Assembly (NCBI GenBank): GCA_013400975.1
Contig: WBMZ01002991.1
Span: 248,001 to 312,000, forward strand
Direction of reading: 5' to 3'
Length of the DNA stretch: 64,000 bases
Source of the DNA: Atrichornis clamosus
Taxonomy: Eukaryota; Chordata; Aves; Passeriformes; Menuridae
Part shown: one piece after another, positions 1 through 12,600 of the stretch
Numbering within the stretch: the first letter of the stretch is position 1
Layout: each line of letters opens with the position of its first letter
The notes under the pieces: model-generated
Databases searched by the model: none
The model's input: only the letters and a program-made list of their open reading frames with translations
Told to the model about the DNA's origin: nothing
Program-made: the position numbers and the translations under genes

Positions 1-3000
1 TTGTCCACCACTGGCCTCACACTCTTATACAAAGATATTTAAACATGGCACTAGAACCAATCAATACTAATATGACCTCCTCTATATAAGAGTCGACACA
101 ATAAATAGATTTTTTAAAGGCTGGTGAGGTTTTTCACCTTACCAGCACGAGATCAGCCTTCTGCTGCAAAAAGATATTAGATAAAACCAACAAGGAAACA
201 AACTCCTCCACTGCTCTAATGATTATTTGGAAAAAATTAGGTGGCAATAACAGCAGTCATAATCATTTTCAGCAACCTTCAAGATACTTTTCCTCTTATG
301 TTGAAAACTAAAAAATATGCTCTGAACCCTTCTTTCTCAAATTGTATTAGTTGGCTCGATCTGCACATCTGAAATAATTCCCTTATGAGATTTCATAGCT
401 TCTTTGTTACAGAAAGGAGATTTAAAAATTTTTAGATTTAACCCTCTATATACATTGTGCTATGTAGCACAAAAAAAGACACTAAAAAAGTATTTTTAAA
501 AAGACACTAAATTTAGTCTATACTGGAAACATTTTAGGTATCTAAAAACGCTCTGTGGCCCAGGGATGTAACAAGTGAGCAGGAAATAAATGAGGACGCA
601 ACCCTGCATTTTATTGGCAATTCTATGACTGCACACTTTCCCACCACGGCCTACTCAAGGTGTGCCACCATACCCATCGAAGGAAGGGGAACAAGCCAGC
701 TCACAGTAGCCCTTTAGTAAAAGCGTTTAAGAATTTTATCATGAGATATGGAAACTCACTCTCCTGACTTCCTCAGAGGCATCCTGGTCATGTATTTATG
801 CCTCTCACAGTCAGTTGTATGATTCTAAGTGCACTATTAGCTAATAGAAAGTTCAACGTCATAGGCTACTGACAGACTATTCACCCTTGGAATTCAGTAA
901 AAAGTTGCTCATAGATATCTCCTGCCAGGGGTAAATATAGTTCAAAACCAGGTTTTCAGAGGATAATTCTGCCACAGTGAACAGAAAGTGTGTGTGTGAT
1001 AAAGATGTCCCGTTAGGCACTGCCTGAAAATAGAGTGGAAGAGACTTGTCTAAAGAAGCATGGATATATTACAGGAACAATTTAATAATATGAATCACTA
1101 AAACCTAATTTAGTCAAAGGTTTGGCAAGAAACATAAAGACACAGGGGACTGAAATAGAATCTTTCCAAATTGCCATGGATACATTTGCTTGGTATCTTC
1201 TTTAAGAAAAAAAAAAGTATAAAAAACCCTGGAAACATTCTGACATACAGGGCTGAAAGGTTTAATATTCCCTGATGAGCCTAGGATAGATCATCACATC
1301 ACTGGTGAAAAACCTGGGCTTTCACAAGGGAATATCCCTTCAGCAGGGATAGCAAGTATCTTTCCTGACAGGCATGGAAAATATAAACGGTGACCACAGC
1401 TGCTGCAGTCTTTGCTGGTAGGAAGGATGCTAGGAATTCTCAATCAGCTGTTGGAACCATGAAAGTCTGAGAAAAAAACTCAGTAGGAACATTGTAAATA
1501 ATTTGACGGAGTTTGGATTTTATGATTATTTAGACAGTGCTGTAATAAATTATTCCAGGACGAGAAAATTCCTGGATGTCCTCAAGCCGCAGATGGTAAT
1601 TCTTGTTATATGTGCGAACATCCAAAATCTGGCTTTAAAATTTTTCCTTTCCTTTTTCCATAAATAATGGATGAAATCTGTAGAAGAAACATTCCTTTGA
1701 CAACAAAGAACTATTGAGCTTCACAAACAGCTATTGAGCTTCATTAATATGTGAGCTAAACAAAAGTAGATTTGCAATAATCAAAAATTTCTGATAAAAT
1801 TGATTCACAGAAATTTTAGCCAAAATATCTAGGTATATAGATATTGAGTAAAAACTCAATTCTTATCTATTTAAACAAATATTTGAGTTTTGATCCAAAG
1901 CCTATATACATGTAAAAGGCCTGAAGCCTACTATGTTAGTACTACTTTTTCTAGAACAGTCTTCATTATTGTTTTGATGTTTTTCCAGTATATAGTAACT
2001 TATAAAATGATCAGACATTTATTAGGATTGTTGTCTTGCCAATTTGCAACAGGAATTAATTTGGTTCCATAATTATACTCTAGTGTTTAGTCTTTAACTG
2101 TTTTTATAATGCCATGTTTTGTTGAAATCAGTTTTGGTTCCTTTGGCTCAAATGACAGCAGATATTTTATTTTTCTGTGTAATATTTTCTGTGTGTTTTT
2201 ACAAGTAAGGCTCCCTGTACTGGATTGGTTAAACACCCAGGAAACTGAGATTACATTACCTCTGTCACAGACATCCTATTTAACTGAAAAGAAATACATT
2301 ACACTGAATTTTTAAAAGCATTTGGGTGCCATAAAATGCAGATAGGCATGTAGCGAAATTTAAAAATTCTTAGCACCTCATCACTACTGATTTCAAAAGA
2401 ACCTTTGGAAAATCCTGTATGTGCTCATGTGGATCTTAAGTACTATTTCAAACTTTTAGATGTCTGTTTTTTTCTATTTGTGGCGAAAAAAAAGAAGAAA
2501 AAGTATTTTTGAGGTGGTGATAAATATGGTAACTATAGTAGCCAACCTAGGTACTGTAGCATTGGAGACCTTCCTACATTTTGAGTGACCTCTATTTCTT
2601 TTATTTTTAATGTCTAGGCTGGTCAAGCTCCACATGAATGACTTGAACTGCCTAGGACATCCTAAATGGTACAAGCCTACCAACCTACGTGTGGACAACT
2701 GGATCAGCCTCAGGTCTCTTTTAGCAGTAACTGTTTAAACTGTACTGGGAGGTTGAAGACCTACTGTATCTGCAGAAATCTATATGTAGATACCTACATC
2801 TAGGTATCTTATTCTAAAGCTGAAAGACATCAATAGAGTTGTTAGATAGTGTACAAAGGTAAATACAGCAGATTGTTAAAGGTTATTTTCATTTTTCACT
2901 AGTAAAAAAACCCCACAAAACTAAAAAAAGGGTCAAAAGCGTTGTGGGTTTATAAGCAAATTACTTTTTATCTGTGTGGAATGTGAGTTTATCTGTGTTT

Positions 3001-3169
3001 CCTGTCACTCAAGGAAATACTACATTAATCTCTTTGGATGATTGTAGGAAAAAGGAAATAGAAAGTAGGGGGAGAATTAGGAGTGGTAAGTGGATTTATA
3101 GGAACCACAGTAAACACACTTGGAACAAGAGGCGTATTTCATGTTCAAATACAGCTGCCTGATCTGTAC
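1..3169. other. ADGRG6 intron, no further exon found
   Basis: This is AT-rich intronic DNA. I looked on the minus strand for the next GAIN exon and found none. A 13-base direct repeat (CTATTGAGCTTCA) occurs at about 1711 and 1730. Open frames here are short and unrecognisable. Confidence 0.6.
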
Positions 3170-3335
3170 CTGGAAATCAGATGCATTATTCTGTGGACTG
3201 ACACTGAAAGAACCACCTTTGAATGAAGATGAGTTTATAGAAGACACTCCGAGTGCGAGATTTCTTGTTGAAATACTCATGGATGGTCCAGCAAAATGGA
3301 TCTTTAAAGCCAAGGCATCAATAGTCTTTAGAGCT
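3170..3335 (-). CDS. ADGRG6: ADGRG6 GAIN-domain exon B (leftmost exon found)
   Basis: This 166-nt exon (phase 2 in, phase 0 out) has acceptor TGCTTTTAG|A and donor TTCCAG|GTACAG. It encodes EALKTIDALALKIHF, then STRNLALGVSSINS, then PQNNASDFQ, matching human EALKTIDELAFKIDL...TTRNLALSVSS...NNESYFQ. It continues GAIN subdomain A. The next expected exon (human MDFESGQVDP...) is not found in 1-3169, so the gene continues out of the window to the left. Confidence 0.93.
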
Positions 3336-3814
3336 CTAAAAGCAGAAAAAAAATATTCCAAGAACAGAACACAGAAGAAACCCCTACCTATGCTCTATAT
3401 GCTCCCGACACTCACAACATGATCCTCATGTTATTGACTTTGTTTCCATCACTCATCTGTGTATTCATAAGGAGATTGCTAGACTGTAAATTTATGCATC
3501 TCTTTTGAAAACAAAAGCTTTTGACTGACAGAAACTATCTGACTACATATCACTGGTCCTGAAATAATTTTCCAACAGTGCTCAGATCTATGCTGTGTCA
3601 CGTATCAAAAGACTTCTTTTCCATCAAAATACTTTGTCTTTGTCATGCACATTAATTTTACTAAAAGAAGAAATATTTGTGTATCTAATTTGGAAAATTC
3701 TTTTTGACGGAAATAGGAAAAGTGATTTTTTGGTTTGTCTATATAAGGAAGAATGAATCCTTACAGCCTTGCAGGTTGCTCTCTAAAGCTTTTCTCAAAT
3801 GCAGAAATACTTAC

Positions 3815-4022
3815 TCTGAAGATGAGGCTGCCAATACACTGTCTGAACTGGTTAGAATATTGGAAAAAATGGTCACCACAGTAGAACCCAGAGATTCATC
3901 AATTTCTTCATCATTCACAATTTTTTTGAGCTTCTGCACAACGTCATTTACTTTGTCTGAAGTTAGCTGCTGGCCCTCGCCAGTGAGATTCAGAAGCTGA
4001 TTGGCGATATCAGCTGCATTTT
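3815..4022 (-). CDS. ADGRG6: ADGRG6 GAIN-domain exon A
   Basis: This 208-nt exon (phase 1 in, phase 2 out) has acceptor GCTCACAG|AA and donor TCAGA|GTAAGTAT. It encodes ENAADIANQLLNLTGEG, then VNDVVQKLKKIVNDEEI, then IFSNILTSSDSVLAASSSE. This is the helical subdomain A of GAIN, the fold that carries autoproteolysis and holds the tethered agonist. It aligns with human EANEVANQILNLTADG...SNILSSSDS. It starts directly after the HormR. Confidence 0.95.
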
Positions 4023-5460
4023 CTGTGAGCATACAATTAAGCAAAGAGAGAAAATAATGCATTGCAGTCCTGAAGTAATCAAGAAATACAAAGGTTTATC
4101 ATCACTGTTGAAAGTCAGAGTATGTTCTATGGTACTTGTAGTGAACATAGGATTTTATAATTTTGTCAAATTTATAATTTCTTTTAAAAGTATATAGAAC
4201 CTGCTGCTTATATACTGTCTTCATTGGCTGTGTCTTTTTTTAATTTTGAGTTTGTAAGTCAGAACTATTATTGAAAGGACTGATTGAATAAAAAAGTGAG
4301 TAATAAAAAGCACATTTCCTCTCTTTTTTTCTCCTTATGCTATCCTTTCTTTTTCAACGGAAAAAAGTTTCACCCTTGAAGTAAAACAAATGCATCCAAA
4401 GTGACTATTACTGAAAAAGTATTCACAGTTTTAAGTTTTGTGAAGAAAGTCTGACTCCCTTGCAAATGTTTCAGTTCTTTCAGAGGATGGTACTCTTACT
4501 CGTCAGAGGGTCGACAAGCATAACACAAGCAAATTTCATGAGAAAAATCTTCCTGGTAGGAAAGTTTGGTAGTGTGTCCAGTGACAAAACCTGTTAAACT
4601 GTAATTTCAATGCCACTTGGACAGAGAATTTATGTAAACACTAACCTTTTACAACATCAAAATATTTGAGATTTATTGGAATTCGCCAATAAGATTATGA
4701 AAGATCAGCTTTCTTTAGTCTGCAACTGGCTGTGGGTTATTCTCTATAATACAGCTTCTGATATATTTACTGCAGAATGCTCATTTTACATGACATGATG
4801 TTTTCATATAGTCTGACTGCAAGTACCCAGTCGATCAAGTTAGGTAGCCAGGATCCTTAGGACACCTCTATCTATGAAGAAAGAAAAAGAGGCTTCTCCA
4901 ACAAAGCACTTCAGAAGAAGAGCTTACTGTAAGTGCTCTGCAATACATATATCATTCTCTTCACTAGCTTTGGCAATGAAAAAGGGCCATAAAATTGTTG
5001 TCTTGTTATTTCATTACTCTTTTATGGTGAGAATAACATCAAGGGGTTTGTGAGAAACAGAGAATAAATCTGAAAATGTCTGCTCGTAAGTCCAGTGAAG
5101 AGAGCAGGAGTCTTTCCCCTGGAAGCTACAGCTACTTGAAATATTTAAAAAATTGTCCTAACTTGAATATCAAATAGAGGTAAGATACCACCTTCCTTTA
5201 CTCTTGATTAAATTGCCTGAAGAGTTCGATTTATTTCAGTAATTGGTATCCAGAGCTTTTAATGGGTGAGCTGAATTGAACTTGCTGCACTTCCCCAGAG
5301 TTTAATTATTTACTTTGCATTGATTTTTTTAGAAAGATTTTTAAACAATTTAGCATAAAGAAGAAAGATAATCTTCCTTAATGTAACTTCCTTGTAGTAA
5401 GCAGTAACCAAAGTCTACCACACTGTTCCTTTAGCCAAAGACCAACATCGATACACCCAC
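4023..5460. other. ADGRG6 intron between HormR exon 2 and GAIN exon A
   Basis: I see nothing beyond ordinary AT-rich intron sequence. Phases of the two flanking exons match directly. The 479-nt intron at 3336-3814 is likewise unremarkable. Confidence 0.6.
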
Positions 5461-5522
5461 CTGTGCAATTTCTAAGATCAGGCTGACCCCAGTATGATGT
5501 ATAATTCTGCAGCCCCAAATAG
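5461..5522 (-). CDS. ADGRG6: ADGRG6 HormR exon 2
   Basis: This 62-nt exon (phase 2 in, phase 1 out) has acceptor TTTCTCTTTAG|C and donor CACAG|GTGGGTG. It encodes YLGLQNYTSYWGQPDLRNCT, aligning with human [22 protein letters not shown]. It supplies the conserved Trp and the last Cys of the HormR fold. NYT and NCT are sequons. It is too short for routine open-frame detection, but homology and both phases support it. Confidence 0.92.
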
Positions 5523-6037
5523 CTAAAGAGAAAAAAATAACAAAATTCGCATGAAATATAGTAACAAAATTACATAAATATTTGATAATTCTTATGTAGG
5601 TGTCACAGCAGCCCATTCTTCTCAATTCACACTACTCCTAGCAACATGACCCCTAGTGAATCACAGCATATATGCTTGACTGTGAAAGCATGTGATTGAT
5701 TAAGTGACAGTGCTGAGAGAAACCCCAGTTCTTCAGTGGAAATTCTGGCCTTGTATTTTAGGAAAGACTCAAATACTGACAGAAACTATTATGCCCCTAT
5801 TATGGCCTAGTCAGATGCTGTTTCTATAATTTCTCCTTGAAATAAATGGCTTTGATCAAGTCAACTGCGGGCTGTAATACCTCTCAGAAGAACATGCACA
5901 GGAGTTATGTGAAGCTATACATGTATGCCACCAATGAAAACTAGGGTAGGTCACTATCAGATCTAGGTCCAAGGTGAGGGGCAGATATAAAGACTCCTTT
6001 TTAAAAAATTATTTTTAAAGTCTTACCATAGCAAAAT

Positions 6038-6460
6038 ACAGAATCACAGAATGGGTCGGGTTGGAAGCAACCACAGCAGGTCATCTGGTCCAACCTCCCT
6101 GCTCAGACAAGGTCACCCTGAAGCACATGGCACAGGATTGAGTCCAGATGGTTCTTGAGTATCTCCAGTGAGGGAGACTCCACAACCTCTCTGATCAATC
6201 TGTTCCAGTGCTCAGTCACTTGCACAGTGAAGAAGTTCTTCCTCACATTCAGGTGAAAGTTCCTATGTGTCAGTTTCTGCCTGTTGCCCCTTGTCCTATT
6301 GCTTGGCAATAAGTGAGAAGAACTTGGCTCCATCCTCTTGGCACCCTCCCATCAGATACTTGTAGACATTGATGAGATCTCTCAGTTGTCTCTTCTTGAG
6401 GTTGAACAGGCCCAGCTCCCTCATAAGAGAGATACTCCAGTCTCTTAAACCATATTTATC
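6038..6460 (-). mobile_element. CR1 LINE fragment, 3' end, minus strand
   Basis: Read on the plus strand it starts GAATCACAGAATGGGTCGGG, then TTGGAAGCAACC, then GGTCCAACCTCCCTGCTC, and runs to GAGGTTGAACAGGCCCAGCTC. This is the reverse complement of the bird CR1 3' region, so the element's 3' end is at the left. It is 5'-truncated, as CR1 copies usually are, and quite diverged. It lies in the intron between the HormR exons. Confidence 0.88.
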
Positions 6461-7635
6461 ACCCTGTAACAATGGCTCCAAAATTAAACACACTTTTTCC
6501 TCAGTTTTCTTTAAGGACAATCATGCTATCATAGCATGGAAATAGGCAAGATGGTGACTGAGAAAAACTTATCCCTTCACTCAGCACTTGACAAAATAAA
6601 TATATAATTATTCCTCAGCTGATCACATTTATTGTAACAGCACAGGTAACCACCTACTGTGGGATGCACAGGACTAGAAGAGACTGTTAGAAGAGCTTTC
6701 TTTTCTCTCAAAACACATCCCACCAGTGCTCCATATTGGCAAAAGCTAGTGGAGGCAGAGGCAAGAAAGACACAGCACAGGGCAGAACACAGTAATTTAT
6801 TTTTTAAATGAGAAGTCCCATACACAATCAATGGTATTGTTTAGACCACAAATGAACAATAAAGATAAGCAATACTGGGACAGCAAAGGCCAGAAACCTT
6901 AATTTTTAATGATTCTAAGGCTCTGACATTAAAACAATTTGACTTCTGCTCTACTCACTCTACAATAAAAGTTGGTCAATTAGAATCAGTCCTTGTACAA
7001 GATTAAGAGGCTGAGGAAGTGAGTTATTTACATATAATGTGGGTTGCTTTCCTGTTTGGCACAGAACCTCAAAGCTGATTCATATCCATGTTGCCATACT
7101 GTTTGCAAAAGGTAAAAGATCTGGTCTTCTCAGAACATGTTCCAGATGCAATGTGGGTGGATAAGACTAATATATTGCATTTAATGGTAATCATACTAAA
7201 TACTAAAGGAATTAATATTGCATCATCATAACCATGTTTAAGGCACTCAAAGGAGATCAAAGCTATAATGTTTTGGTAATATATAAACAGAAGTAATAAT
7301 ACTCCCATTTTACAAATGGGAAATAGAGATACAGAGTTAAAGTCTTTTGTAGATGTTTGCAAAAACCCCTGACATTAGGGAAAATTTATCCTAAACCTTA
7401 AAAGCACAAGTTCAAATTTTAAAGCACAAGATTATCCCCACCTTCAATTATGACTATCTGCTGGCAAAATGCTTGTTTCACGGTTTCTTTTACTTTCCCC
7501 TGTTGAGATGAGGTGTTTTGGATTAAACCAAATACATATCTCATCTTCACAGAATTTTATTCTATTTCTTACACAAGTCAGATAGTAGTAGTGGAGTGTT
7601 AGCATATGTGAAGCTTTGGGTTTGGTAACATAAAT

Positions 7636-8394
7636 GTCATGGCCAAGTGCAAGGTCCTGCATCTGAGTCAGGGCAATCTCAAGCATGAATACAGGGAGAA
7701 GAATGGATTGAGAGCAGCCCCAAAGAGAAGGACTTGGGGATGTTGGCTGAAGAGAAGCTCAGTGTGACTGGACAATATGTCCTTGAAGCCCAGAAAACCA
7801 ACTGTGTCCTGGACTGCATCAAAAGCAGCGTAGCCAGCAGGTTGAGGGAAGTGATTCTCCTTTTCTACTGCTCTCAGGGGACCTCAACTGGAGCACTGCA
7901 TTCTGTTCTGGGGCTCCCAGCATAAGAAGAATGTGGACCTGTTGGAGCAAGTCCAGAGAAGGGCCACGAAGATGATCAGAGGGCTGGAACACCTCTACTG
8001 TAAGGAGGCTGAGAGAGTTGGGATCGTTCATTCTGGAGAAAAGAAGGCTCCAGGGATGTACCAGCACTTAATAGGGGCTACAAGAGATCTGGACAGGGAC
8101 TTTTTGCAAGGATATGTAGTGACAGGACAATGGCAAAAGGTTTTAAACTGAAAGAGAAGAGGTTTCAGTTAGATATCAGGAACATATTTTTTATTTTGAG
8201 GGTGGTGAGGCTCTGGCACAGGTTGCCCAGAAACGCTGTGGGTGCTGCATGCTTGGAAGCATTCCAGGCCAGGCTGGATGGGGCTCTGAGCAACTTGGTC
8301 TAGTGAAAGGTGTCCCTGCCCGTGGCAGGGGGATTTGGAACTAGAGGATCTTTAGGGTCCCTTCCAACCCAAAACATTCTATGATTCTATGACT
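7636..8394 (+). mobile_element. CR1 LINE fragment, 3' end, plus strand
   Basis: It contains AAGTGCAAGGTCCTGCATCT, GTGGCCAGCAGG-like and GTCCAGAGAAGGGCCACGAAG segments, GGTTGCCCAGAAACGCTGTGG, and CCCTTCCAACCC, and ends with ATTCTATGATTCTATGA, the octamer repeat at CR1 3' ends. It covers the end of the reverse-transcriptase frame, now broken by stops, and the 3' UTR. It lies in the same intron as the minus-strand CR1, in the opposite orientation. Confidence 0.92.
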
Positions 8395-8667
8395 TGAATA
8401 AAGCAGTTTCATTCTGTAAGAAGATGCTTTTTAAATAGTCACATTGAACATGTATTAATTGTGGGTTTAATATGCCCTACAGAAGTGGTAGACGAGTCCT
8501 TTTTTCTCAACAAAGAAGTACATACTTACTGCACCCACATTATCTCTCACAGAATAGAAATCATCTTCCTGAAATATGATACCAGTCAAGGGCAACCTTA
8601 TATATAACTACTTAACCAGAAAATTGCATCTGAGGTAACTCAGCTTCTCAGATATTTGAACACCTAC

Positions 8668-8782
8668 CAGGTTCTGGATGCAGTCTGAACTGAGCTCCCA
8701 TGGCAGAATGTGAAGTTGGTCACAGTAGGCCTGGTATCCGGCCAAAAATAATTTGGAGGGTTTTCTTCAGCTAAACATTTTT
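8668..8782 (-). CDS. ADGRG6: ADGRG6 hormone-receptor (HormR) exon 1
   Basis: This 115-nt exon (phase 1 in, phase 2 out) has acceptor TTTTTACAG|AA and donor CCTG|GTAGGTG. It encodes EKCLAEENPPNYFWPDT, then VTNFTFCHGSS and ASRT. The CL...WP pattern, the Cys of the FCHG segment and the ASR-Cys ending are hallmarks of HormR domains and align with human HCLAMEEP...YYWP...ASRIC. The final TG joins C of the next exon to make the conserved Cys. NFT is an N-glycosylation sequon. Confidence 0.92.
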
Positions 8783-9458
8783 CTGTAAAAATGAGTATAT
8801 TAGTTAATAGTTAATAGCAAATTTCTTCACCTAATCATCTTCTGTTTCTTGTCCTCTGCTCATCATCCAGTCTACAGCACAAAATTGTCTTCAAAGGAAA
8901 AGCTTGGTTGTTTACTTTAGAGTGGCAATAGAGGCATGCACAACAGGGGATCACATGTACCGCTGCTGCTCAAAGGAAGGAGCTGAACATGCATGCTGTG
9001 TCCATTTGCACTCCACCAGCCTTCACCTCCTCCCTCACAAAGAACAATCTTTGACTGGTAGAAGTTGAATGGGAAAAAGAGCTAAAAGGAGATTGATTAA
9101 GGGCAACAGCAGGCAGGAGCACAAACAACATTGAGAAGTGGGGTCCAAACTGTCTCGTTTTAGCTCTGGCTGTAAAACATACTTCTTTATCCTCAAACTA
9201 CCACAGTGGAGTCAGGAACCGTCCCAGGCTCTTTGAACGAGACAGCAAAATATTGACTAAAGCAATCTGAATAACTTTGTGTTAAAAATGGTATCTTGAG
9301 CATGGCTCTCTAAGATTGGTGGAACAATGAGGCTTATAGGGACAATTTAAAATCTGAAACAGTCAAACCATTTGGAAATGTGTGATTATTTTAACACAGA
9401 AGATGCTTGCTTATGAACAAGCAAAAAAAAATTGTGTAAAAAGCTGAGCGCTACTTAC
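8783..9458. other. ADGRG6 intron between SEA exon 4 and HormR exon 1
   Basis: I see nothing in it beyond intronic sequence. The adjoining exons splice in matching phase. Confidence 0.6.
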
Positions 9459-9601
9459 CCACTGGATCAACATCCACAGTATGAAGCTTATATCCTTCTT
9501 CCATGGTCCGATTATTATTTATGAGCTTCTGTCGGATTTCTTCCTCTTCTAAATTGATATTGTTGGTAGAATTATAAACCAGAAGAGCCAAAACACTAAA
9601 A
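9459..9601 (-). CDS. ADGRG6: ADGRG6 SEA-region exon 4
   Basis: This 143-nt exon (phase 2 in, phase 1 out) has acceptor TTCCTTGCAG|T and donor GTGG|GTAAGTAG. It encodes VLALLVYNSTNN, then INLEEEEIRQKLINNN, then EEGYKLHTVDV, closely matching the human SEA end (LLVYNATNN ... LHTVNV). NST and NRT are sequons. An 8.4-kb intron separates it from the furin-site exon. The phases of the two exons match, so no exon is needed in between. Confidence 0.93.
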
Positions 9602-12600
9602 CTGCAAGGAAAATTATCTAAGTGTTTAAGTCAGAACAGCAGAGGTCAAATGTGTGGAAATGAAAATATCTGACAAACTCCGGTTTTCTGAGTATGGAAC
9701 AGTGTCACCAAGAGAATGTTGCTTATTATCTGTAAAATACTATTTTTGTATATGTAGAGCCATGACAAGAAAACAAGGTCAGGAAATTTCATCTTCTAAT
9801 TACCATTAAAGAAGCATCTCATCAAAAGACCTAAGAAATGTTTTCAGAAGATTTCAGAAGATGAGACCATAGAGTTGTGAGTTCTAAATGGGCCCTAATT
9901 AATTTTAAAAATCTGGTTGCTTATGGCTTAGGAACTTAAGAGCTGATTCACCCACCTCACAAAACTTGTCAGGGTGGGACAAGTCATCCTCCAGAGGATC
10001 CACCTCTAAACTGACTCCAGAGAAAGACTAGAAGATTAACAAAGAACAGATGCCTAACATTTAAATCTCTTAAGTTTTTTATGGAGTGTAAAACACCCTG
10101 ACATAATTCTGAAGCTTTTAGTCATAATTAGGAAAGTCCAGTTGCTCAGATGAGTAATTGAATTTTGAGCACTAATAGTTCTCTTGTACTGTAGCCCACT
10201 GCTACTTTCTTGGGCATAAAAAGTAGTTCAAAGTGCCCAAGCCTCTTTTCTGTGAACAAAATAAAACAGTTCCAGCCTTGCCCAAAAACATAGCTTTTCT
10301 AGAAGGGAAATCATGAATAGTAAACCAGTTCTAACAGGACACAGGAAAAAAGCCCAGAGTGGAAGGCCCAGAAATTTCCTCCTGGGACACAAGTAAACAT
10401 ATATTGGAGATGAAAATATGTCAGTACTCAAGAGCATTGCTTGGCTCTGGCTGGTAGGAGGTAAGCCACTAAAGCTTGGAACATTGGATGTCCATGGGAG
10501 ACAAAATGTGGAAAAAAGGAAAAAGCAAACCTGCTTTGAGCTGTCTTCATCTTAGCCTTGCCCTTGGATACCAGTTGGCCTGAATAAAGACAGACCTGTG
10601 GAGTGTGAGAGCTGTTCCTGGCAGCCTGGGGAGTGGCGGGACTGCCAGCACACATCCAGTGAGCGGGGCACACACCCAACAGAGGTGCTTCCACCTGTGG
10701 CCCCCCATTCAGGAAAACAACAGCGAGCTAAAGGGGTTTGTGGTCTACAGGAAGAAGAGTAGCAGAGACAATCTGTAGGGGTGATGAAGAGGGCTAGTAG
10801 GGTTTTCAGGTGCTCCTTCCTAGGCAGACTAGGACTTCAATTAAAATAAATCTTTCAGAAAGACATCCCCATGATGACAGCTCAGAATTGCACTTTCCAA
10901 AGGTGCCTAATTTTCTTGATGTATTCACTGCTTTACTGGTAACGTTGCTGGAGAAGAAAGATAAAAATGTGACCACCTGCAGGCTTGGCTTTCTTTTTCC
11001 CCAGTGGATGTATTTTAGCAGAGAAATTCCAGCTATCCCTGGCCAGGTCGCTCCTTCCCTGCTCCCAGAGATACTGAGTTCCTCCTAACACTCCTTTGAT
11101 ATCTGTGGAGTGTTTCACATGTATATGGCAAATAGCCTCAGTAGGGTGGATATGCATTAGCAGCCTTTTGCTGTATACCTCAGATTTATTACAAGCACAA
11201 GTTTATTATGGCATTTATTTTTAGCAGAAGCATGGAAATTGCCTACAGGATTGCCAATTTCTTCATCCCTCCAGTACTTCAGCCCCAGAGTCTCCTGGCA
11301 CTTAACCATCTTTCCTAAAAGATTCTGGCTTCACTCATCTATTCCCTTTACTTCAGAAAAGGAAAACTTAATATACTGATGCCACTCCCTACCTCAGCAT
11401 TCTGGCTGCAGAACAGACGTTTTGCTAAGCTGCCTGTTTCAGGACTCCCAACTAACCAAAACTATATTTAGTACCCATAACTGTGAGGAGGGATAATGGC
11501 AACAAAATAGAAGGGATAATGATAGATGAGGTAGAACTCATTGCAGTTATCTTGAAAAATTATAGAGAAAAGTATTGATAATGAAGCACTGATAAAAATA
11601 ATCTCTTAACCAATCTTATTTTCTGAGAAACTCTTAGAGCACAAGTCATATATACTGTATAATAAGAGCCTACTCCATATTATGTTGAAAACAATTTTAT
11701 AAACCTTTCAGAATGACTCATGATAGCTATCCAAAATAAATAGATACCTTTTAACTTCACAGCTGACATAATATGAAGCTGAGAGCTTCCTTCCACTTTT
11801 GTCACATTCAGATCCAAGAAAGAAAACATTTTAATGGTGAAGAGCAAATTCTTGATTTGGGAAACGGTAGACCGGCACTCAAATAAATGGCAACGCTGCT
11901 GTGTTCTGCTGGTGTCACCGGATTTGTTACACCCAACTTTAAATCTTTTATTGAGTGCCATATAAAAACAGATAGATTCTCACAGCAATAATCAATTACA
12001 AATTACACATCATCTACAGTAACCTGTATTGCCAGCATTACTGCCATCGATATAAAAAAAAATGGACTGTGGTATATGTAAACACAGTGGGGATAAGTAT
12101 GTTTCTCTTTTCTTTGACTGAAATGGGGACAGCTGGGGCAAGCAGGCAAGCAGGGGAAGACCGGTGTCTATCCCACTTTGTCCTGGTCTGTTGAGCTAAG
12201 CTGGCTCAGAGAGAGGAATGTGCGAAGCTGCATCCTCATCAGAGGCACAGGAGGTGGTGGCGGAGCCTGCGCTGCCATGGCGCGGACCACAAAGGCAGCT
12301 TTCTTCTCTGGCAGCGTGACTCAGAGCTATTCCAGGACACTGTGCCTACACACGGGCTGTGGTCGCGCTGCTGTGCGATGTGAGGAGCCTGAAGGAAGGA
12401 TTAGCAAACCATGTGGAGCGTGCAGCACAGACTGTCTCGCACCTGAACAGATGTGGTTGGTAATTAGTAATGCACATTTCTCCTTTCTGCTGTACTAGAC
12501 AGGCTGAACTAACACTGAATTACTGTTGTTGCCAAACTGTTTCACAAATCATATCAATTTTTTTCGTAGTTAATATTACTTGATTTAAAGAATATAAAGA

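Noticed and set aside
3811..4062. Reading the GAIN exon from the ATG at 4062
   Set aside because: Homology begins at ENAADIANQ directly after the GCTCACAG acceptor. The upstream residues are intron read-through.
7734..8151. Open frames at 7734-7925 and 7933-8151
   Set aside because: They are broken remnants of the CR1 reverse-transcriptase frame, not host genes.
12178..12498. 106-codon plus-strand frame with a Gly-rich run
   Set aside because: No recognised domain or homology and no splice context. It tracks a local GC-rich patch that lowers stop-codon frequency.
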